Source: Cyclina sinensis (taxonomy: Eukaryota; Mollusca; Bivalvia; Venerida; Veneridae). Taken from it: 64,000 nt of DNA. The stretch covers positions 27,876,550 to 27,940,549 of the forward strand of contig JAAONU010000001.1 of assembly GCA_012932295.1 (NCBI GenBank), given 5' to 3'. The translations under genes and the position numbers were made by a program. Position 1 is the first letter of the stretch. Each line of letters begins with the position of its first letter. The notes below the pieces were generated by a model, which saw only the letters and a program-made list of their open reading frames with translations, ran no database searches and had not been told where the DNA came from. Below, piece after piece: positions 52,501 through 63,513 of the stretch.

Positions 52501-55500
52501 AAAGAACAAATTGACTCTGAAATTATAGAACATTACTAATATTTATCATTTTTACTCTTGTTCCAGATGAGCATCATTCTAAAGATAGTAAACAAAGGAA
52601 GTGGCCCGTATGGGATGCCAGTACAAGTTATGGCACTTGCACAAGCCACTCACTACAAGGGTAGTGATAGACTGCACGGTCATGTGATGGAGGCCTATGC
52701 AGTTATGTGACTTTTTAAATAATCATGGTCTGACAGGTAAACCACCAGCCTAAAGGAGGAAACTGTTGTTTTGGGGGAGGTAATTTTGAAGAGGGATGAC
52801 AAACCAGCCTACCTTGTTGCAACACAAGCAACAAACATGTTTATCACAAATGATATGATAACTCAGAGGAGCACAGAGTTAACTGTGATAACGTCTCTAC
52901 GGAAGTACCCCTCCCTTGCTCCTACTCTGCATGTTAGAGTTCACTGACCTATGGTTAAACAAAGGGTCTGTGTGTACGGAGGGTATGATTATAGAGGTGA
53001 GTTGTGTAAGATTAAACAAAACAAATTCATAAGATTTCTCATGTTTAACATGTCTTTATTCTAATTCCATAGTTATCATACAACCTTATATTGATAGATA
53101 TCATAATAAAAAACAAACATTCTGTAAAAAATGCTAGAGATGTTTTATTGTAATATTTTTTATCTTTTGCATTAAACCTTTGTCTTGGTTTTACTTCAGG
53201 TCAGTTGGTTAGAGTCACTCACTTGAAAACCTTTTTACTAATAAAAAGGGGGCAGTTGGTTTGAGCCCTGCTATATGTAATAAAGGCGGCAGATTCTCAA
53301 AGAGATCAGGAGTGGAGTACTGGCACATTTATAAAACGATCATTGTCTGACAGATAAACCACCTGCCTGTGCTAGATGAGGCTAAAAATTTATTTAATAT
53401 GTACATAAAACTCAAAATTAATGAAATTAGACTTCCTTAGTGGAAGTTATGTGTAGTACATGTAGGTTGCCTAATATAGGTCATTATGTTTGAACAAGTT
53501 TGAACCAGTGAGTAGTTCAGATATTTTTACTGATTATTTCATCCTGCAGGAAGACAACCAGAGAATGTTTAAGGTCAAAGGAACAGATGTTTCAATAAAA
53601 CAGTTACACATTAAGATGGATCTCGGAAGGCAATGATCACACCCTAGTGGGATGCAACATGCTGTGATGCCACTTGGGATTTTGTGGAAGTAACAAAGGT
53701 GATGTGAGAAAATTAGACTTTGTCCACGACTGTACAAACATCAATTAAGGTATGTTTGATAAATTTCAGATGTGGTATCAAAATGTTATGGTCTGTTTCA
53801 TTGTATGATACCTTATTATGTTACATTTATTACTTTATGGCATTTAATGTTGGCAGTTTCTTATGGAGACTGGCCATAAAAGAAGGATGGTTAGATAAAC
53901 TGCCCGCTCTGATAAATTATTGAATATGATATGGGCATTAAATTCAAAACAAACCTAAAAATAATAACTACAATAAAAATATATTTGAACAATATTTCTG
54001 TGAAGTTTGAATACGATTCTATGCAGAATTTTTTACTTATAATTATTACCTATCTAAATTAATTCCACAATTATCTTGTATTTTACTACAATGCCTTCTT
54101 AATGTGTCATTACAGTGATCTATATATTTTTTTGTGTCGCCTGCTGCAAAGTAGCCACGACATACAGGTATCACTTCTCTGTTGTCAGTCTGTCCATCCG
54201 TCACAAAAATTACTTCTCAGAAACTACAGGTGCAATTTCATCCAAACTTTACAGGAATGATCAGTGCCAAGTCTAGTTGTGCATATCATTGGAATTTTCC
54301 AGTTTAATGATTTTTGTGAGAGCTATGGCCCTTTAATTTTTTTTTAAAACTTCTCTTATACTACTAACGCAGTTTGAATGAAATGTTACAGGACTGGTCA
54401 GTACCTCAAGTACTTGCGCGTATCTAATGGGTTTTTAAGTGGAATAATTTTTTGGCTGAGTTATGGCCCTTGATTATAAAAAGGTGTTTTGGCCCGTTAA
54501 TGATTTTTGTGTTGCCTGCTTCACAGTAGCTGCGACATGTTACAAAGTAGCCGTTACATGCATGGATCACTTCTCCATTGTCTGTCTGTCCATCCGTCCA
54601 TCTGTCACAAACTTGTCCAGACTACTCCTCAGAAAGTACTGGTGCAATTTCATCCAAACTTTACTAGAATGATCAGTACCAAGTTAAGTTGTGCAAATCA
54701 TCGGCATTTTCCAATTCAATGTTTTTTGTCAGAGTAATGGCCCTTTAATGATTTTTATTTTTAAACTTCGTCTGGACTTCTTCTCTTATACTACTGAAGC
54801 AATTTGAATGCAATGTTACAGGATTGATCGGTACCTCAAGTACTTGGGCTTGTTTAACAGGTTTTTCGGTTAAATGATTTTTGGCTGAGTTATGGCCCTT
54901 GAATAAAAATCTCGTTTTGGCCAACAATCTGTCCAATCACCTCTCAATGCAACTGCTTAATTGGCTATCATCAGGTGACACATGTGATCACTGATTGCCC
55001 ATGTATTTCCAATTAAAGTTTCAGTGAATACATCTTTTGATATTTTGACTTAACGTTGTGTAATTATGCCTGTTCACCAGTTGTTGTTTTTTTCATAATT
55101 TTTAGAATTGTGAAACAGGCTTTGCATTTGAGGAACTGCATGTAGTTGCGGTCAGTATGGAAGACAGCAAGGCAGAGTTATTACTGCAAGATACATTGTC
55201 ATGGAATTGCCAGCAGATGTTCTCTTCTTTGCTCTTGGTGATGACCCTGCCACTGTGGTTTGCAGAACATGGATCAGTTCATTTGGAGATCGAAAAGCAA
55301 GGCAGTGAAGTTTTAGGAGTTAAAATTGTTGAAACTTGGAAATCTAGTATCCAAAATCACAAGAACATTATACAATAGGAAGACAAGTGCATTAAAAGAT
55401 GAATAATTAATGAAAACTTCTTGTATATGAAGGTGCATAAACATGATAGAATAAGTATATCACAGAAAAAATGATGCTCAGATTTAGAAAAACTGTAACT

Positions 55501-58500
55501 TAGTTATAGAAAAATCTTTTCTGTTAATTTTGTTTTTATTTCATTTTGTTGTCGTGAACTTTTTTTTTCTATTATATGATGCAAAGTGTGGCCAGTTTAT
55601 TGTTTGAATAAGGTCTTGATTTGGAAATATAAGTACAAGGTTTATTTACATTTTACTGTGCACTAGACTAGTTTAAATTTTCAGAGCAGAACTGAATTCC
55701 TTAAATAGCAATCATCCAGAAATAAATTAACCTAAAACAAATACATTTGTAGTCTTAGTTAACATTTAATTTTGCGATGCCTCGAATCCCCAGTCTCTCA
55801 GTAGCCTTTATGCACAGTTGTTGAATGACATTAAGAAAGGTTTACATGTACCTAAAAAAGTGATATAAATGTCTTGTCCTTTCTTTGAAGAATGTATGTG
55901 AGTGGAACTTATGTTGTCTTTTACAGTTCTGCTTACTTTTTTTTAATTTGTTCCTATGCATAAAACCACTGGTATATACTAGTCTGATCTCATTTATTTT
56001 ATATTCTAGAGTAAATGTTATATTGACCTCGTGTTCTTGTCTGTTTTCAAATCTCTTCCTGCTGATGACTATGTAGGCAAAATTACATTGTGTGTTGTTA
56101 AGTTTCTTAACATGAAAAAAAATATTTTTACCTCCGTAGTAAGAATGGGTCCATTACACTTCAAAATACATGGTACATCTACAAGTTTCAGAGATGATCA
56201 CCAAGGCTTCTTAAGATTTTTTTTAAATGAACAAGCTCATGTATTAAAGGCTGTAACTTTCAAAATATTATTAGTTTTTTTTTTTTTTTTGCTTTGCACT
56301 GGTGATTGTCCTGAATGTAAAAAGCAAAATGCTGTTCCTAAGTTCAGAGACCTATTTTTGTAAATGAAAAATCTTGTTTCCCTAGTACCGGTAAAATATG
56401 TCACTTGCACTGGTGAAACGTTTAAATGCTGTTATTTAAGTCGTAGTTCCTAAAACGGACAATAACTAGAAAATGTGATAGAGAGTCATGTGCGTCCTAC
56501 CAACTACTGTGTCTGCAAAGTTTCAGTTCTGTATCTTCAAGGTTTCCACGATACTGATGTTTCAAAAAAAGTGACGGTATTATTAAAGTTAAAGGACTGA
56601 AACACGATCAGACAATTTCCAACATTTTGCAAAGGAATTGTTACTTTTGAAACTCTTCATTGTATTCATTCTTCGCCCCCCCCATCAGTACTTTCAGTGC
56701 TTTGATCTCTAAGAGTAAGCATCTAATTTAAGAAATTCTCCTAATCTCAAAGAGTAAGCAACTAATTTAAGAAATTCTCCTTATCTGAAAGAGTACCGGT
56801 AAGCATCTTATTTAGAAAACTGCACTAACCCCTTGGAAACAGCAAATTATTCAGAGAATTAACAAAAACCTCTTATTGAAAGCATCTAATTAGTAAGTTC
56901 ACCTAATCCCTTGGAATAAGAATCTAATTTAGAAAGATTACCTTACCTCTTGGAATAAGCATGCAATTCAGGAGATTTGCCTAATCTCTTGAAATACGGT
57001 AAGCCTCTAGTTTAAGAAATTTACCTAATCTCTTGCAGTATGCATCTAATTTAAGAAATCTAGATGATCTCTTGGAGTAGGCATCTACATGTAACTGAGA
57101 AAATTTGCCTAATCTCTTAAAGTAAGCAGATTGTCTAATTTAAGAAATACACTTGACCCATGGGAATAGGCATCTAATTGAGGAAATTTGCCTAATCTCT
57201 TTAAGTAAGCATCTAATTTAAGAAATTCACCTGATTTCTTGGGAAAATTATCAGCATTCATATTCTAGAAATTCACATAACCTCTTTCATAAAGCATCTT
57301 ATTTAGGAAATTTACTTATCTCTTTGAGTATGCATCTTATTTAAGAAATATACCTAACCTTTTGGAAAAAGCATCTAATTTAGGAGAATTACCTTATCTC
57401 TTGAAATAAACATCTTGTTTAGGAAATTTACCTAATCTCTTGGAGTATGCATCTTACTTAAAAAATATACCTAACCTTTTGGAATAAACATCTATATTAG
57501 GAGAATTATCTTATCTCTTGGAATAAACATCTTGTTTAGGAAATTTACATAATCTCTTGGAGTAAGCATCTAATTCAAGGAATTTACTAAAACTCTTGAA
57601 GTAGGCAACTGATTCAGAAATTTTACCTAACCTCTTGGAATAAGCGTCTAGTTAAAGACATTTACCAGTTCTCTTGGAGTCAGCATCTACTTTAGAAAAT
57701 TTACCTGATTTCTTTGAGTAAGCATCTAATTTAAGAAATTTACCTAATCTTTTGGAGTAAGCATCTAGTTTATAAGCTGCTTGCTCTAGTGATGAAACAC
57801 TGTCTTCTATTTGATCTATTTGGTCTAGAAATGGTTGTAAGTTCTTGTCTGAAATACCAATACATACATATACATTTAAAAATTAGATTTGTACCTGCAG
57901 AAAGTAATTATGCATTTTAAGTAGATTTTGTTTTTATTTAGAGGACAAATAATTCCTACAGTTTACAATCCAGAACATCTATCTTCTCTTAGAAAGAGAT
58001 TAAGAAACTAACTGTCTGAAATACTGGAGTCAAAAATTATTCTTACTTGAAGCAGAGACATAGATAACTCTATGTCTCTGCTTGAAGGTTCTGAAGAACC
58101 TAAATGGTTCTACAAGTATTTCTCTAGGGCACAGATGTTGAATTTGTGGAAATAACCTGTTTTTCAGTAGATCTCATCTACACATTGTAGATTGTTATAA
58201 AATGTTAAGTACATGTAGATAAAACTTTTTATAAACTATTGTGAGACACTCTTTATTTCATGCTTTACTTACATTTCACGTTTAGATTCTGAAGAGCTGT
58301 TCCTATTTCCACTGCAGAACTTTTCATTTCTGAGTACTTTGACATAGTTATCTTGTTCATTGTCTCTAACAACTTGTAATCTTCTACAGTACCTGCAAAC
58401 AGAAGTGCCAGAAGTTTTTATGTTCCCACTGTTCACAATATTTTCAGCTCATAATCTGACTGCATGCTCTGTTGTTGAGCATTTTAAGACAGTTACTGTT

Positions 58501-61500
58501 GGCTGCATGTTTATTTAGAAACTGTATGTGAATTTACCACTCATTTTACACTAGATTTTGCCTGACCCTGTCAGAAGACGTTGGATATGCCCTTCAACAC
58601 TAAGTGTATGTAACATTTTGTTAATATTATGAATATTATGAAACTGACATGCAGTGTAAAAAAAGTCTTATTTATTTATCTCAATTTTAACCCTTAATTT
58701 TGCTATGTGGAGTAAAAATATTGATATACCCTCTAGTTCTCCTTTCAGATATTCTGCAGTCTTCGTGAAAGTTTCTCTACAGAGCTCAACAACATCCTGT
58801 GGGGGTGGTTCTTGACTTACTTTCTCTGTATTTCCATCTGAAATATAATACCTGATTTATAAAACAAATACATATATACAAACGAGCACACAAACATTCT
58901 TAACGAAGGCTGTACAATGTGATCCAAGTCAAAGCACATTACACTACATCCAACCTCATTCCATTGTAACATTAACATTCAGATCTACTGTAGTTACTAA
59001 ACCACATTTTTATTTGTCTATAAGACTTGACTACTGATGTGAAATTACAATGTATCGTAACCACAGCTGTAATGAGACCTTTAACATGCATCAAAATAAA
59101 AATCTAAACTTACAAGAAACAGTTATTTTCTGACAATATGTTATTACATTTTACTGCTACAGTCATAGAGAATGAATATTTGCAACGAGCTGAGATTTTT
59201 TCTCTAAAAGCATATTAAGGGTCTCAGCTTTTTTTTCTAGCACCTGCACTTGTAACTGAATATTATGAAACTGACATGCAGTGTAAAAAAAGTCTTATTT
59301 ATTTATCTCAATGTTTACTGTATAAAACTATATGATATCCCTAAGAAAATATGTTTTTTTCCACAATTTTTTCCTGTTTTTTTTTTTCTTTGACAAACTG
59401 ACAACTAAGTATTATGACCAAAATAAACTTGCACTCAGATTTGTATTAAAAAAAAACAACTTGCAGGAGTAAACACAGTTGTATGGTATAAAATACATTG
59501 TATTGTGTTGACATGTTACATATGAAGTATTGGACACAATCTCCATTCACTAAATTTAACTGGATGACAAAATATTTCTCTGTCATATGAAAATGCTTTT
59601 ACTGAAGACATCAGTAAAATGTTCAAGACTTAAACTAGTACTAACTGATAAATGTAAGAGACTACTGGATGTGGTCTTATTGCATGTCACAAGCAATAAA
59701 ACCTAAGTTCAGTTGTTACTTTAACGGACAGTAATTTTAACAAACTTGTGAAATTGTGACATGTCAATTTTATTATTATTTTTTTTAATGATATACTATT
59801 ATGAGGCCTTGGGGATCAAAAGAATAAGCTACTCTTCCAATCATTTAAGTTTTATCTGTAGTTTGCATAAGGTTTTTGAAATAATTAAGGTTAAATGGTA
59901 AAAGAAATGTGTATTCAGGGTGTGATGAATGTTTGTCTTCATATCACTAACAACGAACTTTGAGCTAAACAATATATTTTTTATAACCACTATCTAATTA
60001 TTCAGATTACAGAAAAAATATACAGTAAAATCATCAGTAAGATATCTTGATAATTTTTTTTACAGATTCCATCTGTCATAACTAAAAGTAATTTAGTAAT
60101 ATATCGAGCAGTCACAGGTAAAAAATATCTATAAGCAGTCCTTATATCTACGTGGAGATTAATGTATGGCCTCTTGATTGACACTAGAAGTTTTGAGGTA
60201 GGTGTATGTTACTGTCTTGAAATGACGAGTGAAACAGGGCACCCGTGTTTTGCCCGATTGAGAAGCTTTGCATCTTTGTGTTATAATAGCCAGGGCCGGA
60301 TCCAGAAATTTTTGACTGGGGGGGCTTGGGGGAAGGTACGGAAGGTGGTGACCCCCTTCTGTAGGGGGGGTTTGGGGGGCCTCCCGCAAGAAAATTTTCT
60401 AAAAAGGTGGACTAAATGGCTCATTTTGGTGCATTTTAGGCATAAAAATATAATGAAATTTGTGAGAATTTAAAAGAAATATACTGGTATTTTTTGAAAT
60501 GTTCAACTAAAGCTAAAAACATATGACAAGTTTTAACTTTTTTTATTATATATTTATAAAGTCCTCTGAAACAAATATTTTATCGATAAATTAATTTTCA
60601 TAACAAATAACAACGTCATCACATTATCCAATCTCCTCGCAGTGATCTCCCCTTCATTCTTTGGAAAGATCTCTGCAGACACGGGTTAACCTTAGCTGGA
60701 TTTTAGCTATATAAACATGTATGAACTTTTTTTAAGAATTTATTTTTTTCTCTGTTTAGTTTAGTTACAATTGGAACTGCATCGATTAAACATGCCTGTG
60801 TGTAATGAAATTTTAAAAAATGTAACTTGAAAAAAGGTTTAAAATTTTGTTTATTTACTTTCGACCATCATCACGTGACATGACTTTCGGCTGAAAGTAT
60901 GGAAGGGAAGTAACCGCTGTGTGGAGTTTGCACCATTCGGAACACCTCGGGCGACTTCAATGTGTCTTTATACGAAGTTGTCGGAAAAGGCCGAGTTGTT
61001 ACGATTGGAGTTTGCACAATATCATCAAGCAACTTATCATGGCCGGCAGACGCTCATTAACAACTTTATAAAATACGTCAAGGTTACTAGACGCTTGAAA
61101 ACTATACATCATGATCAGTCTGGAGAATTCTCTGATAATCTGTGCCGCCGAATATACGGTACATTGTGTAATATACACGGCTATAAAGTTGCGAACTCGT
61201 TATCAGTTGTTACGCAATATTGCATGACCATTGCAAATTGAAAGGTTGACTGTGTTTCTGTTACGAGGTGAAATAAGCAGAAAAAAATGTTCAAGAGTCT
61301 TTGAAAATGAGTCCTTTTATTTTTTTTACATACGGGCCAGCTGGGGGGGCTTGGGCCCTATAAGCCCCCCCGGTGAATCCGGGCCTGATAGCCATATAGT
61401 GAAAAATGGGGATTTTTCTGAAGTGCTGTTTGGTGGGCAAAACATGTTTGTTATGAACTGAAGGGGGTCACAGCATGTGTACAAGATTCATTCTGGGGCA

Positions 61501-61740
61501 AGAACCGCTCTACTGCATCCAAGTGTCTGTGGCCATTTCCAGATTTCTGGTAGACTACGTTGATGATAAAATGAGGCCACTTCCAAAATGTCAGTATCAA
61601 ACAAGAAATATATTTTTGCAGCAATCTAAACAAGCCAAAGCTTATTCTAAAAATCAAAATCATTGTTCTTGTTTTCAAATACCTTGTCTAAAACTTTCTT
61701 CAGAACCAGATTTATTAACTTTCTTGTTTCCGTCGGCCAT
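49587..61740 (-). CDS. BLOC1S2: BLOC-1 complex subunit 2 (5 exons)
   Basis: A coiled-coil subunit shared by BLOC-1 (lysosome-related organelle biogenesis) and BORC (lysosome positioning through Arl8 and kinesin). Exons in transcript order on the minus strand: 61740-61683, 58837-58730, 58392-58273, 57848-57744, 49618-49587. Phases agree and the product is 140 residues (human 142). The start is [15 protein letters not shown] in good context (AAAATGGCC). Conserved text: [66 protein letters not shown] and the final [10 protein letters not shown]. The N-terminus is poorly conserved, as in other animals. The 8.1-kb last intron is occupied by the 39-bp array and a large insertion; intron 1 holds a DNA transposon. 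Exons 1 and 5 are short but were found with matching phase and family text. Confidence 0.93.
49645..50226 (-). repeat. 39-bp exon-junction minisatellite, distal block
   Basis: About 15 units (plus-strand text AGTAAGCATCTAATTTAAG) fill BLOC1S2 intron 4 from 26 bases beyond the last exon's acceptor. Most units read AATTCTCCTAAT where the exon junction has AATTTACCTAAT, so the GT donor is lost; the outermost units (about 49660 and 49711) keep it. Confidence 0.93.
53195..53345 (+). repeat. Possible tRNA-derived SINE fragment
   Basis: TCAGTTGGTTAGAGTCACTC is box A-like and GGTTTGAGCCCTGC is box B-like, about 60 bases apart, longer than in a real tRNA because of an A/T-rich bulge. Confidence 0.4.
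54125..54910 (+). repeat. Two direct copies of about 390 bases
   Basis: GTGTCGCCTGCTGCAAAGTAG...GTGCAATTTCATCCAAACTTTA...GCCCTTTAAT recurs from about 54510 as GTGTTGCCTGCTTCACAGTAG with the same downstream order, each ending in GAGTTATGGCCCTTGA. Confidence 0.75.
56707..57743 (-). repeat. 39-bp exon-junction minisatellite, proximal block
   Basis: About 25 units, continuous with exon 4: the exon end and donor (GATGCTTACTCCAAAAG, ATTAG|GTAAAT) are unit zero. By eye, around two thirds still have GT at the donor position and three have GC. The first repeats after the exon stay in frame ([23 protein letters not shown]) until a TAA near 57655. Confidence 0.93.
58630..58685 (+). repeat. 56-bp perfect direct repeat, copy 1 (BLOC1S2 intron 2)
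   Basis: Starts TGAATATTATGAAACTGAC and is identical over 56 bases to 59257-59312. Exon 2 lies between the copies. Confidence 0.95.
59257..59312 (+). repeat. 56-bp perfect direct repeat, copy 2 (BLOC1S2 intron 1)
   Basis: Identical partner of 58630-58685, 627 bases away; similarity stops abruptly at both edges. Confidence 0.95.
60291..61387. mobile_element. DNA transposon-like element with 14-bp inverted ends (BLOC1S2 intron 1)
   Basis: The left end CAGGGCCGGATCCA and the right end, reversed, CAGGCCCGGATTCA agree at 12 of 14. Both sides are flanked by ATAGC (60286-60290 and 61388-61392), a likely 5-bp target duplication. G-rich segments next to both ends (GACTGGGGGGGCTTGG; CTGGGGGGGCTTGG) extend the symmetry. 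At 1.1 kb it is non-autonomous; hAT-like by its ends, class uncertain. Confidence 0.75.
60879..61241 (+). CDS. Unidentified ORF inside the transposon-like element
   Basis: Open for about 120 codons without an early ATG (first in-frame ATG at 60960). Text such as [68 protein letters not shown]. Basic, helix-rich, with more G/C in codons than the surroundings. No family recognised; possibly an exon captured with the element or a transposase remnant. Confidence 0.35.
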   Translation, partial: HDFRLKVWKGSNRCVEFAPFGTPRATSMCLYTKLSEKAELLRLEFAQYHQATYHGRQTLINNFIKYVKVTRRLKTIHHDQSGEFSDNLCRRIYGTLCNIHGYKVANSLSVVTQYCMTIAN

Positions 61741-62389
61741 TTTAAATGTCGCTTACATCAATGAAGATATGAAGTTTGTAGAAAAGGTGTTAAAGAAAAA
61801 AAAACACGTTCAAAATATGAAAAAAAAAGATAAACTTTTCCAAAATTTTGATTTAATGTGATTTGGTTCATTCATTTTATAAAAACATGGAATGACCTTT
61901 TTTATTGATGCAAGCGATACAAAGTGAAAGTAGCCTGTGTTGATTTTGCAAGTCATCTAGATCTGTAAATATTAGTAAAGACTATACTGTACATAATATT
62001 TTTCAGCTCATATATTTTAAAGCATGGCTTCATATTTCGACGAGCATGATTGTGAACCACTGGGAGATGGACAACAGCCCGATCACATGCTTCATATGGC
62101 AAGGTACGTGAGGTCTGAGGAACATAGTCCGTGGAAATCACAGGAGCTTGAAATTGTATTTTTAGTCTTTCACGAATTGGAACTGTTAAACTAGGGCATT
62201 CTAGCTTTTTTGTGTTTTTATATACAGAATAGAAGCTAGAAATACAGTTTCGAATCTTGAAGGACCAAAAAAAAAAAAACAGAACACATACATTTAATAA
62301 ACATTTTCTTTTATGATGGTTTAATACAAAGTGCAAGATACAGAAAACATCCCATCCCAGAGACACGCCTAGTTCTTCTGCATGCTCAG

Positions 62390-62527
62390 TGTACAGCACT
62401 GATACATGGGACCTCGGTTTAACGTCTCATCCGAAAGACAATTAGAAATTTTAGAGGAGGAGCGGAGGATCGATCTCGGGGATACCTGGGTTACCAGTTC
62501 AGCGCCGCTTAACCACCGATCCGCTCC
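62390..62527 (-). repeat. tRNA-headed SINE with conserved central domain, minus strand
   Basis: On the minus strand the head 62527-62459 begins GGAGCGG and ends CCGCTCC (7-bp acceptor-like pairing), with box A-like TCGGTGGTTAAGCGG and a weak box B GAGATCGATCC. Then TTTCGGATGAGACG, TTAAACCGAGGTCCC, a block shared by many invertebrate SINEs. The T-arm does not pair, so it is not a working tRNA gene. Confidence 0.7.
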
Positions 62528-62975
62528 GAAAAAATGGTTAATATTAATTTGTTCCTGCATATGTATACAACTCGTTAACCAAGAACATTTATCACTCAAC
62601 GGCATGCTTCTTTCATTATTCATAATTATATAACAAACTGTGCACAATTATAAAATTATTTTAACCTTCAATCGAGGTACTTTTTAATAGTAATATAATA
62701 AGGAATCAATGTGATTATCACTTTAAAACTTTATTGTACAATGATTAAAACACAATTTTGATTGATGTGTCATCGAACTGATCAATCATTCGGATAAATG
62801 TGATATTTTCAGTATTCATATTTTCCACATCAGTATTGAGATAAATGTGCGAGATATTATAATAATTAAGCTATTACAAACCAAAATTTCTTTTTCCAAA
62901 TATTTATTTTCTTCAAATTACCAAACAAAAATAAATGAAAAACATAAGTACAACAAAACTATTTAGTTTTATTAC

Positions 62976-63088
62976 TTTGTGGTGAATCGTTATTTCTTTG
63001 TGGCGAGTCGTTATTACTCTGTGGTGAATTGTTATATGAACCTGTGGCGAATCGTTAGTGGCAAATCGTTATTGTGGTGAGTCGTTAC
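62976..63088 (+). repeat. Short tandem: TGTGGYGAATCGTTA motif, about six copies
   Basis: TGTGGTGAATCGTTATT, TGTGGCGAGTCGTTATT, TGTGGTGAATTGTTA, TGTGGCGAATCGTTA, GGCAAATCGTTATT and TGTGGTGAGTCGTTA occur in series with variable spacing of 14-27 bases. It lies 1.2 kb upstream of the BLOC1S2 start on the minus strand. Confidence 0.85.
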
Positions 63089-63513
63089 ATTTTCTGGTAG
63101 AAATGTCATGCAGTCTCCATAGTTTATTGTAGGAGCCCATATGATTTTCTTTCAGCTACGTTGTTCATCTCAAGCAGAAGTATCAACCAAGTACATACAT
63201 TAATTGTGTATATCCACATATTTAGTAGCTTGATTTCAGACCTAGCTTGATTTGTGAGTGCATTAAATTTTCAAGTTTCACTACCATTGGCTTTTGCAAT
63301 GTGCAGTCAGAAATAACGGCCACAACATCACAGTGGTAAACATTACTAAATAGCATTATGCTTATATGTCTTGTATGTAGTAATTTCTATATGCTTTTAT
63401 ATGTATTGAAAAAAAAACGCATATACGTTTACTTTTCAACAGTTTAACAATAATGAAAGATGGAAGCTTGAAAAAAATCAGTTTCCTATTAACAAAACCT
63501 ACGTTTCATTCTT

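Larger units (their letters stand above)
50564..55378 (+). pseudogene. Unidentified decayed multi-exon coding remnant
   Basis: Exon-like pieces with splice sites: 50564-50597 ([11 protein letters not shown] then GTAAGT); from 52567 (acceptor [27 protein letters not shown], with a stop at 52662); about 52763-52996 ([38 protein letters not shown], a stop, [17 protein letters not shown], donor GTGAGT); about 53550-53749 ([18 protein letters not shown], stop and shift, [16 protein letters not shown], donor GTATGT); and from 55106 ([20 protein letters not shown]). In-frame stops and shifts between readable blocks indicate a dead gene. I do not recognise the family. It lies antisense inside BLOC1S2 intron 4. 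Confidence 0.4.
50227..56706 (+). mobile_element. 6.5-kb insertion splitting the 39-bp array
   Basis: The array breaks at CCTAAT and resumes at (AT)CTCTAAGAG in register. The insert starts TGGGGGGCGAATACTTTCGC (a hairpin) and near its other end has TTCGCCCCCCCCATCAG, so G-run/CGAA motifs face each other. The interior has decayed exons, a SINE piece and a tandem repeat. No transposase recognised; it may be several insertions. Confidence 0.6.

Noticed and set aside
56031..56363. 110-codon ORF in the insertion
   Set aside because: Dominated by A/T-rich codons and poly-F from a T run; no domain and no splice context.
61475..61861. 128-codon plus-strand ORF
   Set aside because: It is antisense to BLOC1S2 exon 1 and its flank; the minus-strand start and donor explain the region and the ORF has no family signature.
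61953..62399. 148-codon minus-strand ORF
   Set aside because: Overlaps the SINE and T-rich sequence, includes a poly-F tract, and no homologue is recognisable.
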